Part shown: piece after piece, positions 7,822 through 16,905 of the stretch
Layout of the letters: each line of letters opens with the position of its first letter
Position numbering within the stretch: position 1 is the first letter of the stretch
Source of the DNA: an uncultured Muribaculaceae bacterium
GTDB taxonomy: Bacteria; Bacteroidota; Bacteroidia; Bacteroidales; Muribaculaceae
Assembly: GCA_947628305.1 (NCBI GenBank)
Contig: CANQZG010000017.1
Location: 1-64,000, forward strand
Length of the DNA: 64,000 bases
Reading direction: 5' to 3'
The notes under the pieces: model-generated
Databases searched by the model: none
What the model was told of the DNA's origin: nothing
Seen by the model: the letters and a program-made list of their open reading frames with translations, nothing else
Program-made: the position numbers and the translations under genes

Positions 7822-10101
7822 TTATCTAATGACTATTTTTGACACCTTGACGCCCTGACGACGGACATAAATGCCCGGTACGGCAGTCGCCGGGTCGACA
7901 CGTATACCCTGAAGATTGTAATATTCCTCCACGGTATTACCGTCTCCTCCTTTATCGACAGTTATATCGCCGATAGCCGATGGAGCATTGTCCACCACGA
8001 GCACATCATCGACCTCCCATGTCCCGGCCACCGATGAGGACGAGGTGTAACAGAAACCGACCTGAATCTTTTTACCGACAAACGCGGCGAGACTGATTTC
8101 ATCCGACGGGACGAAATTCCACGCCATTGATTCAGGCCACGAAGGCACCGTCAGCACTGTCCAACGGCTATCCCCCTCCTCCCTTACTGCGACAGAGAGA
8201 TATGTCAGAGCCTCGCTCACCTCTATCAACTTGTTATTGAGCTTGAACTGATTGATTGCATGGGTGAACGACAGCACGGGTTGCTTCGCTGCCGTCAGGT
8301 CTATGACAGGCGTAACGGCCCATGACTTGGCGGCATACACCTGGTTCTTATAAGCCGACGCCTTGAGATACCAGTCTTCGGTGTTCTTGGTATTCCCCCG
8401 TGTCCACACATAACTCAATCCTGACGGCAATGTGACGTTCTCAAAGGTGAAACCTCCGTCGTTATCCTGGAAGTCACACTCATAAATCACATCCGTATTG
8501 GATGAACCGCCCCCTGTGCCACCCTTGACCTTGAACGTTATGACACCATCGTTTTCAGCTATTTCGGTCAAGGGCATGTTCAACGACTTGCCCTTCCACG
8601 TTTTCATCGAGGGCTTGGTGGTGTCGGTAAAAGACGTCTTACCCGAAGTCCCCGGGAAAGCATCCCCTGCACGTGTGGACTCGGTCTGTTTCCCGTCGGC
8701 CTCCTCTATGTCGACATATTGTTTGTTCTCATCATTGTTCACCTCGTTTTTATTCCACACGCCGCTGTCATAAAGGACATGCCACACCAACATCCCGTGT
8801 CCGGGGATATAGGTGTCCCAACCCGTCTGCTGACGGTTCTCCAACAGGAAAAACTCATTTGAATCAGAAGTGGGTATCATACATGCCTCGTTCTCCCCTA
8901 TAGGATTCAGCGTGACATCGGTGGCGGCATCCAACACACGTGGCGACATCCATCCGAGCGCATAACGCTCAAACGCGCCATACAACGGCGGCGTACAGCC
9001 GTCGTTGTTATAAGGCCCGTAATCAAGGGCCGACCATTCGCCGGGGGTGAACGCATCGGAGTAATCGGTGCTGTAGAGGTCGGGCAACCCCATCACGTGG
9101 GAAAATTCGTGGATGAACGTGCCTACACCGTCAGGCCGGTTGTCACGCGTCCATTCATTGGTGCAACCGTAACTGTCAAGGCGCACACCGTCAAAGACGT
9201 ATGGCGTGTTTGTGGCCGAGGTCACGTTCCATGCGTGAGGCCACACGGTGTTGTCGCCACCGCCGTCGGCCTCGCCGCGCCCTGCGTAAAATATGAACAC
9301 GTTATCGATATATCCGTCGCCGTCACGGTCATACTGTGAGAAATCGACCGTCGCGTCGAGCTGCTGACACGCCTCGATAGCCATTTCCTCGGGATGCTCA
9401 TCCTCGTCATACACAGCGTCATTGCCACCATAGTAGCTCATATTGTTTTTCAACGTCACCGGACCGTAGACATCAAACTGCGGACGGAACTGCCTACCCG
9501 AGCATTCCTCAAAATAGTCGACCGCGCTTCCCGTCCCACCATAATCGCTGAAACCGCGCTCATTGAGCATGCGTGTGAAATAATCCTTGGGGTCGCCCAA
9601 CTTGAACTTGACATCTTTATATTGTACAAGCACGACAATGGCCTTCTGGTCGCCCATTGACGGGAAAACCGTTCCCGGAAAAAGCCCCGGGCCCTGGCTG
9701 ACCGCTTTGGCGACCGCTGAATTCCGTCTGACTTTTCGGGATGACACATTTTTGCGCATCTTGACCTCCCGCATCATGGCTGCAGGGTCGATTTGTTCAA
9801 GGAACGCGACTGTCGCGGCATCGCGTTTCCCGACGGCCGTTGCTTTATAGATGCTTTTCTCAAGCCTTCCGTCCGCCGAAATCTTGCCGTAATAAAGGAT
9901 ACCGTTGTCTCGTACGAGCGGATAACCGTCCTCCGACACGTAATAATGGAAGTTCTCGTCCCCCGCCTGACGGTATTTCAGCACCGAGCCATCGGGCAGA
10001 ATTTCAGAGTGCAGTCCTTTCCATGCCGGGACTGCGTTCAGCTGCAATGTCGAGACCGCTAACATCCCGGCGACAACAGCCTTATACAATATCTTCTTCA
10101 T
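7822..10101 (-). CDS. Secreted M6-family metalloprotease, tandem paralogue
   Basis: The protein has 759 residues with a signal peptide (MKKILYKAVVAGMLAVSTLQ...). The propeptide and catalytic domain are closely similar to those of the downstream neighbour. The zinc motif HEFSHVMGLP is at 331-340 and the Met-turn position again has Leu (EWSALDYG, Leu359). It lacks the Fn3 repeats and instead has one jelly-roll segment (about 560-720) containing SWAVTPVIDLTAAKQP. The C-terminus is EYYNLQGIRV followed by GIYVRRQG and SKIVIR, a short type IX-like sorting tail. Different accessory domains on a shared catalytic core suggest duplication followed by divergence in binding. Secretion beyond the outer membrane is inferred from the tail. 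Confidence 0.88.
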   Translation of the reverse strand: MKKILYKAVVAGMLAVSTLQLNAVPAWKGLHSEILPDGSVLKYRQAGDENFHYYVSEDGYPLVRDNGILYYGKISADGRLEKSIYKATAVGKRDAATVAFLEQIDPAAMMREVKMRKNVSSRKVRRNSAVAKAVSQGPGLFPGTVFPSMGDQKAIVVLVQYKDVKFKLGDPKDYFTRMLNERGFSDYGGTGSAVDYFEECSGRQFRPQFDVYGPVTLKNNMSYYGGNDAVYDEDEHPEEMAIEACQQLDATVDFSQYDRDGDGYIDNVFIFYAGRGEADGGGDNTVWPHAWNVTSATNTPYVFDGVRLDSYGCTNEWTRDNRPDGVGTFIHEFSHVMGLPDLYSTDYSDAFTPGEWSALDYGPYNNDGCTPPLYGAFERYALGWMSPRVLDAATDVTLNPIGENEACMIPTSDSNEFFLLENRQQTGWDTYIPGHGMLVWHVLYDSGVWNKNEVNNDENKQYVDIEEADGKQTESTRAGDAFPGTSGKTSFTDTTKPSMKTWKGKSLNMPLTEIAENDGVITFKVKGGTGGGSSNTDVIYECDFQDNDGGFTFENVTLPSGLSYVWTRGNTKNTEDWYLKASAYKNQVYAAKSWAVTPVIDLTAAKQPVLSFTHAINQFKLNNKLIEVSEALTYLSVAVREEGDSRWTVLTVPSWPESMAWNFVPSDEISLAAFVGKKIQVGFCYTSSSSVAGTWEVDDVLVVDNAPSAIGDITVDKGGDGNTVEEYYNLQGIRVDPATAVPGIYVRRQGVKVSKIVIR

Positions 10102-10194
10102 GTTTTATGTACTTGGTTTCTTGGTTATAATAAGCTGTTTAAAAAATATCCAACTATAAACAACTCGACAGCTTCCACCCTACAAATCAACATT

Positions 10195-10218
10195 GTAGGG
10201 ACGCGACGTGTCGCGTCC
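10195..10218 (+). repeat. GTAG-headed palindrome (REP-like, single copy)
   Basis: GTAG is followed by the perfect palindrome GGACGCGACGTGTCGCGTCC (10199-10218). The 5' flank CAAATCAACATT is the same as at 63054-63065. It lies in the 205-nt gap between HU and the M6 gene. Confidence 0.75.
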
Positions 10219-10251
10219 GCGTTGATTGTGCATGCTTTTTAGGAAAGAAAT

Positions 10252-10281
10252 CCCCGCATGGCATAACACTGCCATGTGGGG
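10252..10281 (-). terminator. Terminator hairpin after HU
   Basis: The stem CCCCGCATGGCA (10252-10263) pairs with TGCCATGTGGGG (10270-10281), one G-T pair, 6-nt loop. On the minus strand it is followed by ATTTCTTTCC. It sits 25 nt past the HU stop codon. Confidence 0.75.
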
Positions 10282-10306
10282 AATCCTAATTTTTTCAGAC
10301 TGATTG

Positions 10307-10579
10307 TTATTTCACCTTATCAGCCAATTCTGCACCTGCCTTGAATTTAACGGCCTTGCGGGCGGGAATTTCAATTTTTTCCTTTGTGCGTGGGTTGATA
10401 CCTGTGCGTGCTGTCTTTTCAGCGACACTGAAAGTTCCGAAACCGATAAGGGCTACCTTGTCGTCAGCGGCAAGAGCCTCGCTGATTGCTTCGATAGTCG
10501 CGTCAAGCGCGTTTTTAGCGTCCACTTTAGTCAAGCCGGCCTTTTCAGCGATAGCATTGATTAACTCTGTCTTGTTCAT
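10307..10579 (-). CDS. HU-family DNA-binding protein
   Basis: The 90-residue protein is full length for HU/IHF. It begins MNKTELINAIAEKAGLTK and has the beta-arm hallmark GFGTFSVAEKTARTGINPRT (residues 46-65), then KAVKFKAGAELADKV. HU dimers bend and compact DNA and support replication and recombination. The gene stands alone, with its own promoter at 10623-10656 and a terminator at 10252-10281. The Bacteroidales carry several HU paralogues, so the specific role of this one cannot be told. Confidence 0.96.
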   Translation of the reverse strand: MNKTELINAIAEKAGLTKVDAKNALDATIEAISEALAADDKVALIGFGTFSVAEKTARTGINPRTKEKIEIPARKAVKFKAGAELADKVK

Positions 10580-10622
10580 AATTGGGTAATGTATTAATTA
10601 GATTTTTGGGTATTCAATCACG

Positions 10623-10656
10623 CAAATATAAAATAAAAAAGTTGAATACCTGCAAA
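10623..10656 (-). promoter_or_regulatory. Promoter of the HU gene
   Basis: On the minus strand there is a -7 TATATTTG (10623-10630) and a -33 TTTG (10653-10656). They are 22 nt apart and about 45 nt before the HU start. Both boxes match the Bacteroidetes consensus. Confidence 0.65.
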
Positions 10657-10740
10657 CATCTGTCAAAAAAATGAGAAAAAAGTTATAAATCATCCAATTA
10701 TAAGCCTTTCCCCGCCTCTAACTACGAATTTAGAGCCTGT

Positions 10741-11772
10741 TCAGAGCCACAACGGGGCGACATATCTCGCCAATGCCCAGCCTCCGCCGAGCAGCCATAT
10801 ATACAGGAGAAACGCAAGCACAAAAGGCTTCGCCCCTGCTTTCTTGAACTTGTCGATACTCGTCTCGGCTCCAAGGGCGACCATGGCCATGGTGAGCAGG
10901 AACGTATCGATGTAATTGATTGCATCGACAACGGCCAAGGGCAGTAAATCGAACGAGTTAAAACCGATTACCGCAAGAAAACCGAGGGCAAACCACGGGA
11001 TTGCGATTTTACCGCCTGACGACGCGGCGTCACCCTTACGTGCACGTGCCGCAACCCACAGCCCGAGAATCAACAAAACAGGCACAAGCAGCATCACCCT
11101 AATCATCTTGACGATAATCGCCACATTGGAAATCTCAGTCCCCATCGCGTTACCGGCCCCGACAGCATGCGCCACTTCATGCAGGGTCGAGCCTGCGTAT
11201 ATACCCATTTCATCAGGAGTAAGCCCAAGCCACCCCATGCGGTAGGCTATCGGGTAGATGAACATGGAGACAGTGCCGAATATTACCACCGTGGCTACCG
11301 CAACCGCCGTCTTATAGGGTTTTGTCTGAATGGTCGACTCGGCGCCGAGCACGGCGGCCGCGCCACATATTCCGCTGCCGATTGATGTCAGCAAGGCGAT
11401 ATCCCGGTCCATCTTCAACAGCTTGCCGAGGTACACACCCCCGATGACCGTGACAGCGACCACAATCGCGTCAATCATGATTCCGGCTACACCCACATTG
11501 ACGACATCCTGGAACGTCAGCCTGAAACCGTACAATATGATACCGAGACGCAAGATTTTCTTGGAACAGAACTGAATCCCCGGCACCCAGGTCGCGGGAA
11601 GATGGTTGCGAAGACTGTTGGCATAGAGCATACCGAGCACTATACCTATAATCATCGGACTGAACGACAGTTCCTTGAAAAACTTTACATCACCTATATA
11701 GAACGCCGCACAGGAGAACAGCGTTATCAACAATATCCCGTGAAGCATACTGCTTCTTTTTTCTGTCAACAT
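10741..11772 (-). CDS. YeiH-family putative sulfate exporter / membrane protein
   Basis: This is a 343-residue protein with about ten hydrophobic helices. YeiH (UPF0324) family marks are SPMIIGIVLGMLYANSL, RLGIILYGFRLTFQDV, GSGICGAAAVLGAE and the Gly/His-rich STLHEVAHAVGAG. Some family members are annotated as sulfate exporters, but direct evidence is limited, so the substrate is open. It is transcribed alone from a -7 box at 11797-11804, divergently from the rhomboid pair. Length and topology are normal for the family. Confidence 0.85.
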   Translation of the reverse strand: MLTEKRSSMLHGILLITLFSCAAFYIGDVKFFKELSFSPMIIGIVLGMLYANSLRNHLPATWVPGIQFCSKKILRLGIILYGFRLTFQDVVNVGVAGIMIDAIVVAVTVIGGVYLGKLLKMDRDIALLTSIGSGICGAAAVLGAESTIQTKPYKTAVAVATVVIFGTVSMFIYPIAYRMGWLGLTPDEMGIYAGSTLHEVAHAVGAGNAMGTEISNVAIIVKMIRVMLLVPVLLILGLWVAARARKGDAASSGGKIAIPWFALGFLAVIGFNSFDLLPLAVVDAINYIDTFLLTMAMVALGAETSIDKFKKAGAKPFVLAFLLYIWLLGGGWALARYVAPLWL

Positions 11773-11796
11773 AAACTATAATTTTGAAAATTCGTG

Positions 11797-11804
11797 GCAA
11801 AGAT
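11797..11804 (-). promoter_or_regulatory. -7 box for the YeiH-type gene
   Basis: TATCTTTG on the minus strand, 25 nt upstream of the ATG at 11772. It matches TAnnTTTG. No clear -33 partner is seen. Confidence 0.5.
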
Positions 11805-11870
11805 ACTCGTTTTAACTTTAATTTGGACTGCCCGACCCACCCATTTATCTGTTATAATAGATATTTTCGT

Positions 11871-11878
11871 TAATTTTG
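11871..11878 (+). promoter_or_regulatory. -7 box for the rhomboid operon
   Basis: TAATTTTG lies 25 nt before the ATG at 11903. It overlaps a possible TTG start at 11876, which argues against that longer reading. Confidence 0.55.
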
Positions 11879-11902
11879 CATATTAAACGCTACTCAAACA
11901 CT

Positions 11903-12679
11903 ATGTCACCGATAGCAAACCCTTTTCGCATAATGCCCCCGGTCACCAAAGCGTTGATTACAATCAACCTGATTGTGTGGCTGTTCATGTTTGTCGCCCC
12001 GTCGAGTTTCGACGCGACAATGATGCACTATTGCGGTCTCCATTATTTCAGCGCACCCTATTTCAACCCGGCGCAGCTGTTCACCTACATGTTCATGCAC
12101 TCGACGGGAGGATTGGCCCATATCTTTTTCAACATGTTCGCCCTGTTCATGTTCGGCATGTCGATTGAGAATGCACTCGGCGGCAAACGATTCTTGTTCT
12201 ACTACATCTCCTGTGGCATAGGCGCCGCACTGGTACAGGAAGCCGTGTGGGCACTCACATGGGAACGCACCCTAATCGACGCACTCGCCCCTGTGACCCC
12301 GGGGACACTCGAACAGCTCCGCGCCGAAATCGCCACCGCGGCCGCCGGAGGCCCGGGACACGAGGTCATCGCCCGGTTCCTCAACAACAGTTTCGTGACT
12401 ATAGGCGCGTCAGGGGCGATTTACGGCATCCTGCTGGCATTCGGCATGATTTTTCCCAACCGCCCGATATACCTCATGTTCATACCCATCCCCATCAAAG
12501 CCAAATGGATGGTAATCGGGTATGGCGTGCTGGAACTCCTCATCGGCCTTAGCGAGGCACGCGGAGCGACCGACGGCGTGGCCCACTTCGCCCATCTCGG
12601 CGGCATGATATTCGGTTTCCTGATGATTTTTTACTGGAAAAAGAAAGGACTGTTCAACCATGGCAACGGCTACTATTAG
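11903..12679 (+). CDS. Rhomboid-family intramembrane serine protease (first of pair)
   Basis: The 258-residue protein has six hydrophobic helices. The ATG at 11903 is chosen because the upstream TTG falls inside the promoter. Rhomboid landmarks are HIFFNMFALFMFG, the catalytic GASG motif (Ser170) and the catalytic His in VAHFAHLGG (His231). Rhomboids cut transmembrane segments inside the lipid bilayer. A loop of about 45 residues (roughly 118-162) between helices is longer than usual. The next rhomboid gene starts 20 nt before this one ends, so the two are surely cotranscribed. Confidence 0.92.
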   Translation: MSPIANPFRIMPPVTKALITINLIVWLFMFVAPSSFDATMMHYCGLHYFSAPYFNPAQLFTYMFMHSTGGLAHIFFNMFALFMFGMSIENALGGKRFLFYYISCGIGAALVQEAVWALTWERTLIDALAPVTPGTLEQLRAEIATAAAGGPGHEVIARFLNNSFVTIGASGAIYGILLAFGMIFPNRPIYLMFIPIPIKAKWMVIGYGVLELLIGLSEARGATDGVAHFAHLGGMIFGFLMIFYWKKKGLFNHGNGYY

Positions 12680-13586
12680 ACAACTTTGGGGACGTTACCG
12701 CAGTACAGGTATGTTGATGAAACTGATAATCGTCAACATCGCTGTCTTTATCCTGTTGCGCGTCGCCGGCATTATAAGCGTGTTCACCCTTGACAACTCG
12801 TTTGTCGCCAAGGTGCTCGACATGGTCGAGATGCCCTCGCGCCCGTCACTGTTGATGGAACGGCCATGGACTGTCGTGACCTACATGTTCGCCCAGTATG
12901 ATGTATTCCACATCCTGTTCAACATGCTGTGGCTCTATTGGTTCGGCTCGATATTTGTCAGCTTCTCGACCCGGCGGCGGTTGTTTGCCCTGTATCTCTA
13001 CGGCGGACTCGCAGGTGCGGCTTTCTTCATGGGCGCCTACAACCTGCTTCCCGTCTTTACCGGGGTTGACGGCTCGCTAATCGGGTCATCGGCATCGGTC
13101 ATCGCCATAGTCGCCGCCACGGCAATCATCGCGCCCGACTATAAGGTGGGGCTGCTCTTTCTCGGCACAGTCTCGCTCAAATGGATTGCACTAATCACAA
13201 TCGGCATTGACTTGATAGGCATCACGAGCGCGAACGCCGGCGGCCACCTTGCCCATATCGGCGGGGCGGTCATCGGGGCGGCCTATGCCCTCGCGCTCTC
13301 AAGGGGCGTGGACATCACCGCACCCTTCAACGCCATTGCCGACAAGACAGTCGACTTGTTCCGCAAAATAAGGTTCAGGCCACGACGGCGCACCTCCGGG
13401 CCACAGCCCGGCCCATCCCGCGGATTCACCACGTCGGCGACAGGACGGGCACGCACGGCCACGCCACGTGACCAGGCCGACCTTGACATCATACTCGATA
13501 AAATCAAGAAATCAGGCTATACCTCCCTTACCCCCGATGAACGCCGACGTCTCTTTGATGTCAGCGACGGCATCAAGGACCAATAA
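12660..13586 (+). CDS. Rhomboid-family intramembrane serine protease with C-terminal soluble tail
   Basis: The 308-residue protein overlaps the previous rhomboid by 20 nt. It has HILFNMLWLYWFG, the active-site GSS (142-144) within LIGSSASVI, and His199 in GGHLAHIGG. After the membrane domain (to about 215) comes a basic linker rich in Arg/Pro, then a small helical domain at the end (DLDIILDKIKKSGYTSLTPD). That end segment resembles a domain (DUF6576) found on Bacteroidota rhomboids. Having a tandem non-identical pair suggests different substrates or a heteromeric arrangement, which is inference. Confidence 0.9.
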   Translation: MATATIRQLWGRYRSTGMLMKLIIVNIAVFILLRVAGIISVFTLDNSFVAKVLDMVEMPSRPSLLMERPWTVVTYMFAQYDVFHILFNMLWLYWFGSIFVSFSTRRRLFALYLYGGLAGAAFFMGAYNLLPVFTGVDGSLIGSSASVIAIVAATAIIAPDYKVGLLFLGTVSLKWIALITIGIDLIGITSANAGGHLAHIGGAVIGAAYALALSRGVDITAPFNAIADKTVDLFRKIRFRPRRRTSGPQPGPSRGFTTSATGRARTATPRDQADLDIILDKIKKSGYTSLTPDERRRLFDVSDGIKDQ

Positions 13587-13591
13587 ACACT

Positions 13592-14719
13592 ATGAAAACG
13601 GCGCGACGCTCCAAGATTACACGGATTTTCCTCGGCATAAACGCCGTGGCAACATCTCTTGTGGCGTTCATGACAGTATTGTCGGGATGGGGAGGGGTAA
13701 TCGACCCACGATGGTCGGTGCTACCCGCAGCCATCGCCATGACATTCCCGGCGTGGTGGACATTAAACCTGCTTGCCGGCGTGGTCAACCTATTCATTGC
13801 CCCACGTCGGTTGTCGATAATCTCAGGTATAGCTATACTCGCCACATTGAGTCCGCTACTGACATTTTCGCCCGTCAATTTCACTTCAACCCCTGACAAT
13901 TCCGACGACGATTTCACTGTCATGTCATTCAACACCTATTATCTTGAAGGATATGACTCCAATATCCCTGACAACGCGCCCAACCCGTCGCTCGACTACA
14001 TCCTGATGACCGCCCCCGACATCGCATGCCTACAGGAGACATTTGTCATCCCCGCCGGGACACGTCACGTCACCCAAGGACAAATCGACTCATTGAACGC
14101 ACGTTATCCTTTCATCGTGTCACTCCCCAAGGCAAACCAGGTCATCCTGTCAAAATATCCCGCCGAGTTATTATCGACCCACACCTTCAGAGACACCTCG
14201 GCATCGATGGTACACCTTAAACTCGACATCAACGGACACCCCCTGCACCTTTTCAGCGTGCACCTTCAATCGCTGCGACTGACCCCCGGTGATAAGGAGA
14301 CCTACAGGACACTGACATCGACGAGGCTTCAGCGACATGATGTGTCAGAGGCACGTCACAAATTGATACCCAAACTGTTCAACGCATTCCGCGAACGCGC
14401 CGGACAGGCCGACACCCTCGCCGCAATGATTCGCCGGATACCTGAAGACGAGAACATCATCCTCGCGGGGGACTTCAATGACATCCCAGGCTGTTACGCC
14501 GTCAGGCAACTGCTCAAAGCCGGGTTGCACGACGCATACGCCGACGGGGCGTGCGGCCCGGCAATCACCTATCACGCCAGCCAGTTCTATTTCCGCATAG
14601 ACCATATAATGTACCGGGGCGACATAAAACCGTTGAAAACATGGCGCGGGACATGTGGCTACAGCGACCATTACCCGTTAATAACCCGATTTGTATGGAA
14701 CAACACAAAACAAATATAA
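13592..14719 (+). CDS. Membrane-anchored endonuclease/exonuclease/phosphatase (EEP) family protein
   Basis: The 375-residue protein has three N-terminal membrane helices (about 12-95) and then an EEP catalytic domain. Motifs are FTVMSFNTYYL, IACLQETF (metal-binding Glu), HLFSVHLQSL, ILAGDFNDIPG and the terminal YSDHYPL with the catalytic Asp-His. EEP enzymes cleave phosphodiesters in nucleic acids, phospholipids or sugars. The membrane anchor places the active site probably on the periplasmic side and favours a lipid or extracytoplasmic substrate, though this is inferred. It follows the rhomboid pair by 5 nt, an arrangement I recall from Bacteroides. Confidence 0.88.
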   Translation: MKTARRSKITRIFLGINAVATSLVAFMTVLSGWGGVIDPRWSVLPAAIAMTFPAWWTLNLLAGVVNLFIAPRRLSIISGIAILATLSPLLTFSPVNFTSTPDNSDDDFTVMSFNTYYLEGYDSNIPDNAPNPSLDYILMTAPDIACLQETFVIPAGTRHVTQGQIDSLNARYPFIVSLPKANQVILSKYPAELLSTHTFRDTSASMVHLKLDINGHPLHLFSVHLQSLRLTPGDKETYRTLTSTRLQRHDVSEARHKLIPKLFNAFRERAGQADTLAAMIRRIPEDENIILAGDFNDIPGCYAVRQLLKAGLHDAYADGACGPAITYHASQFYFRIDHIMYRGDIKPLKTWRGTCGYSDHYPLITRFVWNNTKQI

Positions 14720-14722
14720 AGT

Positions 14723-16897
14723 ATGATTAAACCAATCCTTACCATCGCAGCGACAGTCTCACTGTTGTTCTGCACCAACCAAGTATCAGCAGCCATGCCT
14801 GAACATCAGAACCCGTTCCTTGCGGCGTATGACACGCCATACGACATCCCTCCGTTCGACAAAATCACCCCCGCCGACTACCTGCCCGCACTGCGTGTAG
14901 GTATCGACCAGCAACAGAAAGCTGTCGAGGCGATTGTGAACAACAAGCAGAAACCGACATTTGACAACACAATCCTCGCTCTTGAAAAGTCAGGCGAACT
15001 CCTCAACCGAGTCATGCTCGTGTTAAGTTCACTCGATGAGTGCATGTCGTCGCCCGAACTGGTTAAAGTCGCCGAAGAGGCCTATCCGCTCTACTCCCAG
15101 AACGCCGACGCCATCATGATGAACGACCGGCTGTTCAAGAGAGTGAAACAGCTGTATGACCGTCGCGACAAACTCAATCTGCCCGCGACCCATGTCAGGG
15201 CTATCGAGGAGACCTACAAATCATTCACCCGCAACGGCGCACTCCTGCCCGAAGCAAAGAAAAAAGAGTTGTCGGCACTGAACACACAGTTGACCGACCT
15301 GTACCTGAAATTCAACAAGAATCTTCTCAACGCCACCAACGCATACGAACTCGTCGTTGACGAGGCGGCCAAGCTCGCCGGACTCCCCGCGTCGAGCATC
15401 GACCAGGCCGCTGACGAGGCAAAATCCCGTGGCAAGGATGGAAAATGGGTGTTCACCCTGCATGCGCCGAGCCGTCTGCCCCTGTTGCAGTATGCCGACA
15501 ACCGCGAACTGCGCAAGGACATGTACCAGGCCTACACCACCCTCGCGTCATCGGGTGAATACAACAACTACCCCATCATCAACGATATCCTCAAGACACG
15601 CGCAAAGAAAGCCGCGCTTCTCGGCTACCCCGACTACGCGTCCTACATGACCGCCAATGTCATGGCGAAGACCCCGCAGGCCGCCGAGAACCTCCTACAC
15701 AACATCTGGACACCCGCTGTCAACCGCGTCAAGGAGGAGGTCGCCGAGATGCAGAGCGTCGTGGACTCCGAAAACGGGAATTTCAAAATCGCTCCCTGGG
15801 ATTACTATTATTATGCCGAGAAAGTACGCCAGAAAAAATACAACCTCGATGAGGCCGAGGTACGCGGCTACTTTGCCGTTGACAGCGTGCGCAAGGGAAT
15901 TTTCAACATGGCCCAGCGTCTCTATGGTGTCACTTTCACCGAGATGCCCGATGCGCCCAGGTATCATCCCGAAGTGAAAGTATATGATGTCAAGGACGCG
16001 AAAGGCGAGCATGTCGCCGTGTTCATGACCGACTATTTCCCCCGCGCGTCCAAGCGTCAGGGTGCATGGATGAGCGAGTTCAAAGGCTCTTTCGTCGACC
16101 CTGACGGCACAGTAGGACGTCCCATTATATATAATGTGGGCAACTTCAGCCGCCCGACAGCCGACGCCCCCGCTCTGCTGACCCTCGACGAGGTGGAGAC
16201 AATGTTCCATGAGTTTGGCCACGGTCTCCACGGCATGCTGTCACGCGCCGCACTCCGCAGCCAGAGCGGAACCAACGTTGACCGCGACTTTGTCGAACTC
16301 CCCTCGCAGATTACCGAACACTGGGCCATGGAGCCTGAACTGCTTAAAACCTACGCCCGCCACTACAAGACCGGCGAGGTGATTCCCGACTCCCTCATCG
16401 CTAAACTGCACGCCGCATCGACCCATAACATGGGATTCATGACGACAGAACTGGCCGGAGCCGCACTCCTCGACCTGCAGTGGGGCAAACTCAACCCCGA
16501 CGGCGATGTCGATGTCGAGGCGTTCGAGAAAAAAGTGGCGGCCGACCTCGGCATGCCCGCCGAGGTACAGTTCCGTTACCGCAGCCCTTACTTCAAACAC
16601 ATCTTCGGCAGCGACGGTTACGCCTCGGGGTACTACACCTACCTGTGGGCGCAGGTGCTCGACTGCGACGGCTTCGAACTGTTCAAGGAGAAAGGCGTCT
16701 TTGACCCCGCGACCGCACGCTCGTTCATGAAAAACGTGCTCGAGGCCGGTGGCAGCGAAGACCCCATGAAACTCTACGTCAAGTTCCGCGGTCACGAGCC
16801 TAACGTCGATGCACTCCTGCGTCACCGTGGCCTCACACCCGTCGCCGCCAAGAAACCCGCAACAACAATCAATCTCGACAACAAGGGCGGCAAATAA
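14723..16897 (+). CDS. dcp: M3-family peptidase, peptidyl-dipeptidase Dcp type
   Basis: The 724-residue protein has a signal peptide (1-23, ending VSAA). The body starts NPFLAAYDTPYDIPPFDKI, the usual Dcp opening. The zinc motif HEFGHGLHG is at about 496-504. Downstream, GYASGYYTYLWAQVLDCDGF matches the conserved substrate-binding region. Dcp removes C-terminal dipeptides from oligopeptides. Here the signal peptide indicates a periplasmic enzyme, fitting degradation of imported peptides. The length is normal. The gene is 3 nt after the EEP gene and 8 nt before the Crp/Fnr gene. Confidence 0.93.
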   Translation: MIKPILTIAATVSLLFCTNQVSAAMPEHQNPFLAAYDTPYDIPPFDKITPADYLPALRVGIDQQQKAVEAIVNNKQKPTFDNTILALEKSGELLNRVMLVLSSLDECMSSPELVKVAEEAYPLYSQNADAIMMNDRLFKRVKQLYDRRDKLNLPATHVRAIEETYKSFTRNGALLPEAKKKELSALNTQLTDLYLKFNKNLLNATNAYELVVDEAAKLAGLPASSIDQAADEAKSRGKDGKWVFTLHAPSRLPLLQYADNRELRKDMYQAYTTLASSGEYNNYPIINDILKTRAKKAALLGYPDYASYMTANVMAKTPQAAENLLHNIWTPAVNRVKEEVAEMQSVVDSENGNFKIAPWDYYYYAEKVRQKKYNLDEAEVRGYFAVDSVRKGIFNMAQRLYGVTFTEMPDAPRYHPEVKVYDVKDAKGEHVAVFMTDYFPRASKRQGAWMSEFKGSFVDPDGTVGRPIIYNVGNFSRPTADAPALLTLDEVETMFHEFGHGLHGMLSRAALRSQSGTNVDRDFVELPSQITEHWAMEPELLKTYARHYKTGEVIPDSLIAKLHAASTHNMGFMTTELAGAALLDLQWGKLNPDGDVDVEAFEKKVAADLGMPAEVQFRYRSPYFKHIFGSDGYASGYYTYLWAQVLDCDGFELFKEKGVFDPATARSFMKNVLEAGGSEDPMKLYVKFRGHEPNVDALLRHRGLTPVAAKKPATTINLDNKGGK

Positions 16898-16905
16898 ACG
16901 AATTT

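Noticed and set aside
10304-10564. 86-codon plus-strand frame opposite HU
   Set aside because: It is a shadow of the HU gene, with no promoter and no homology.
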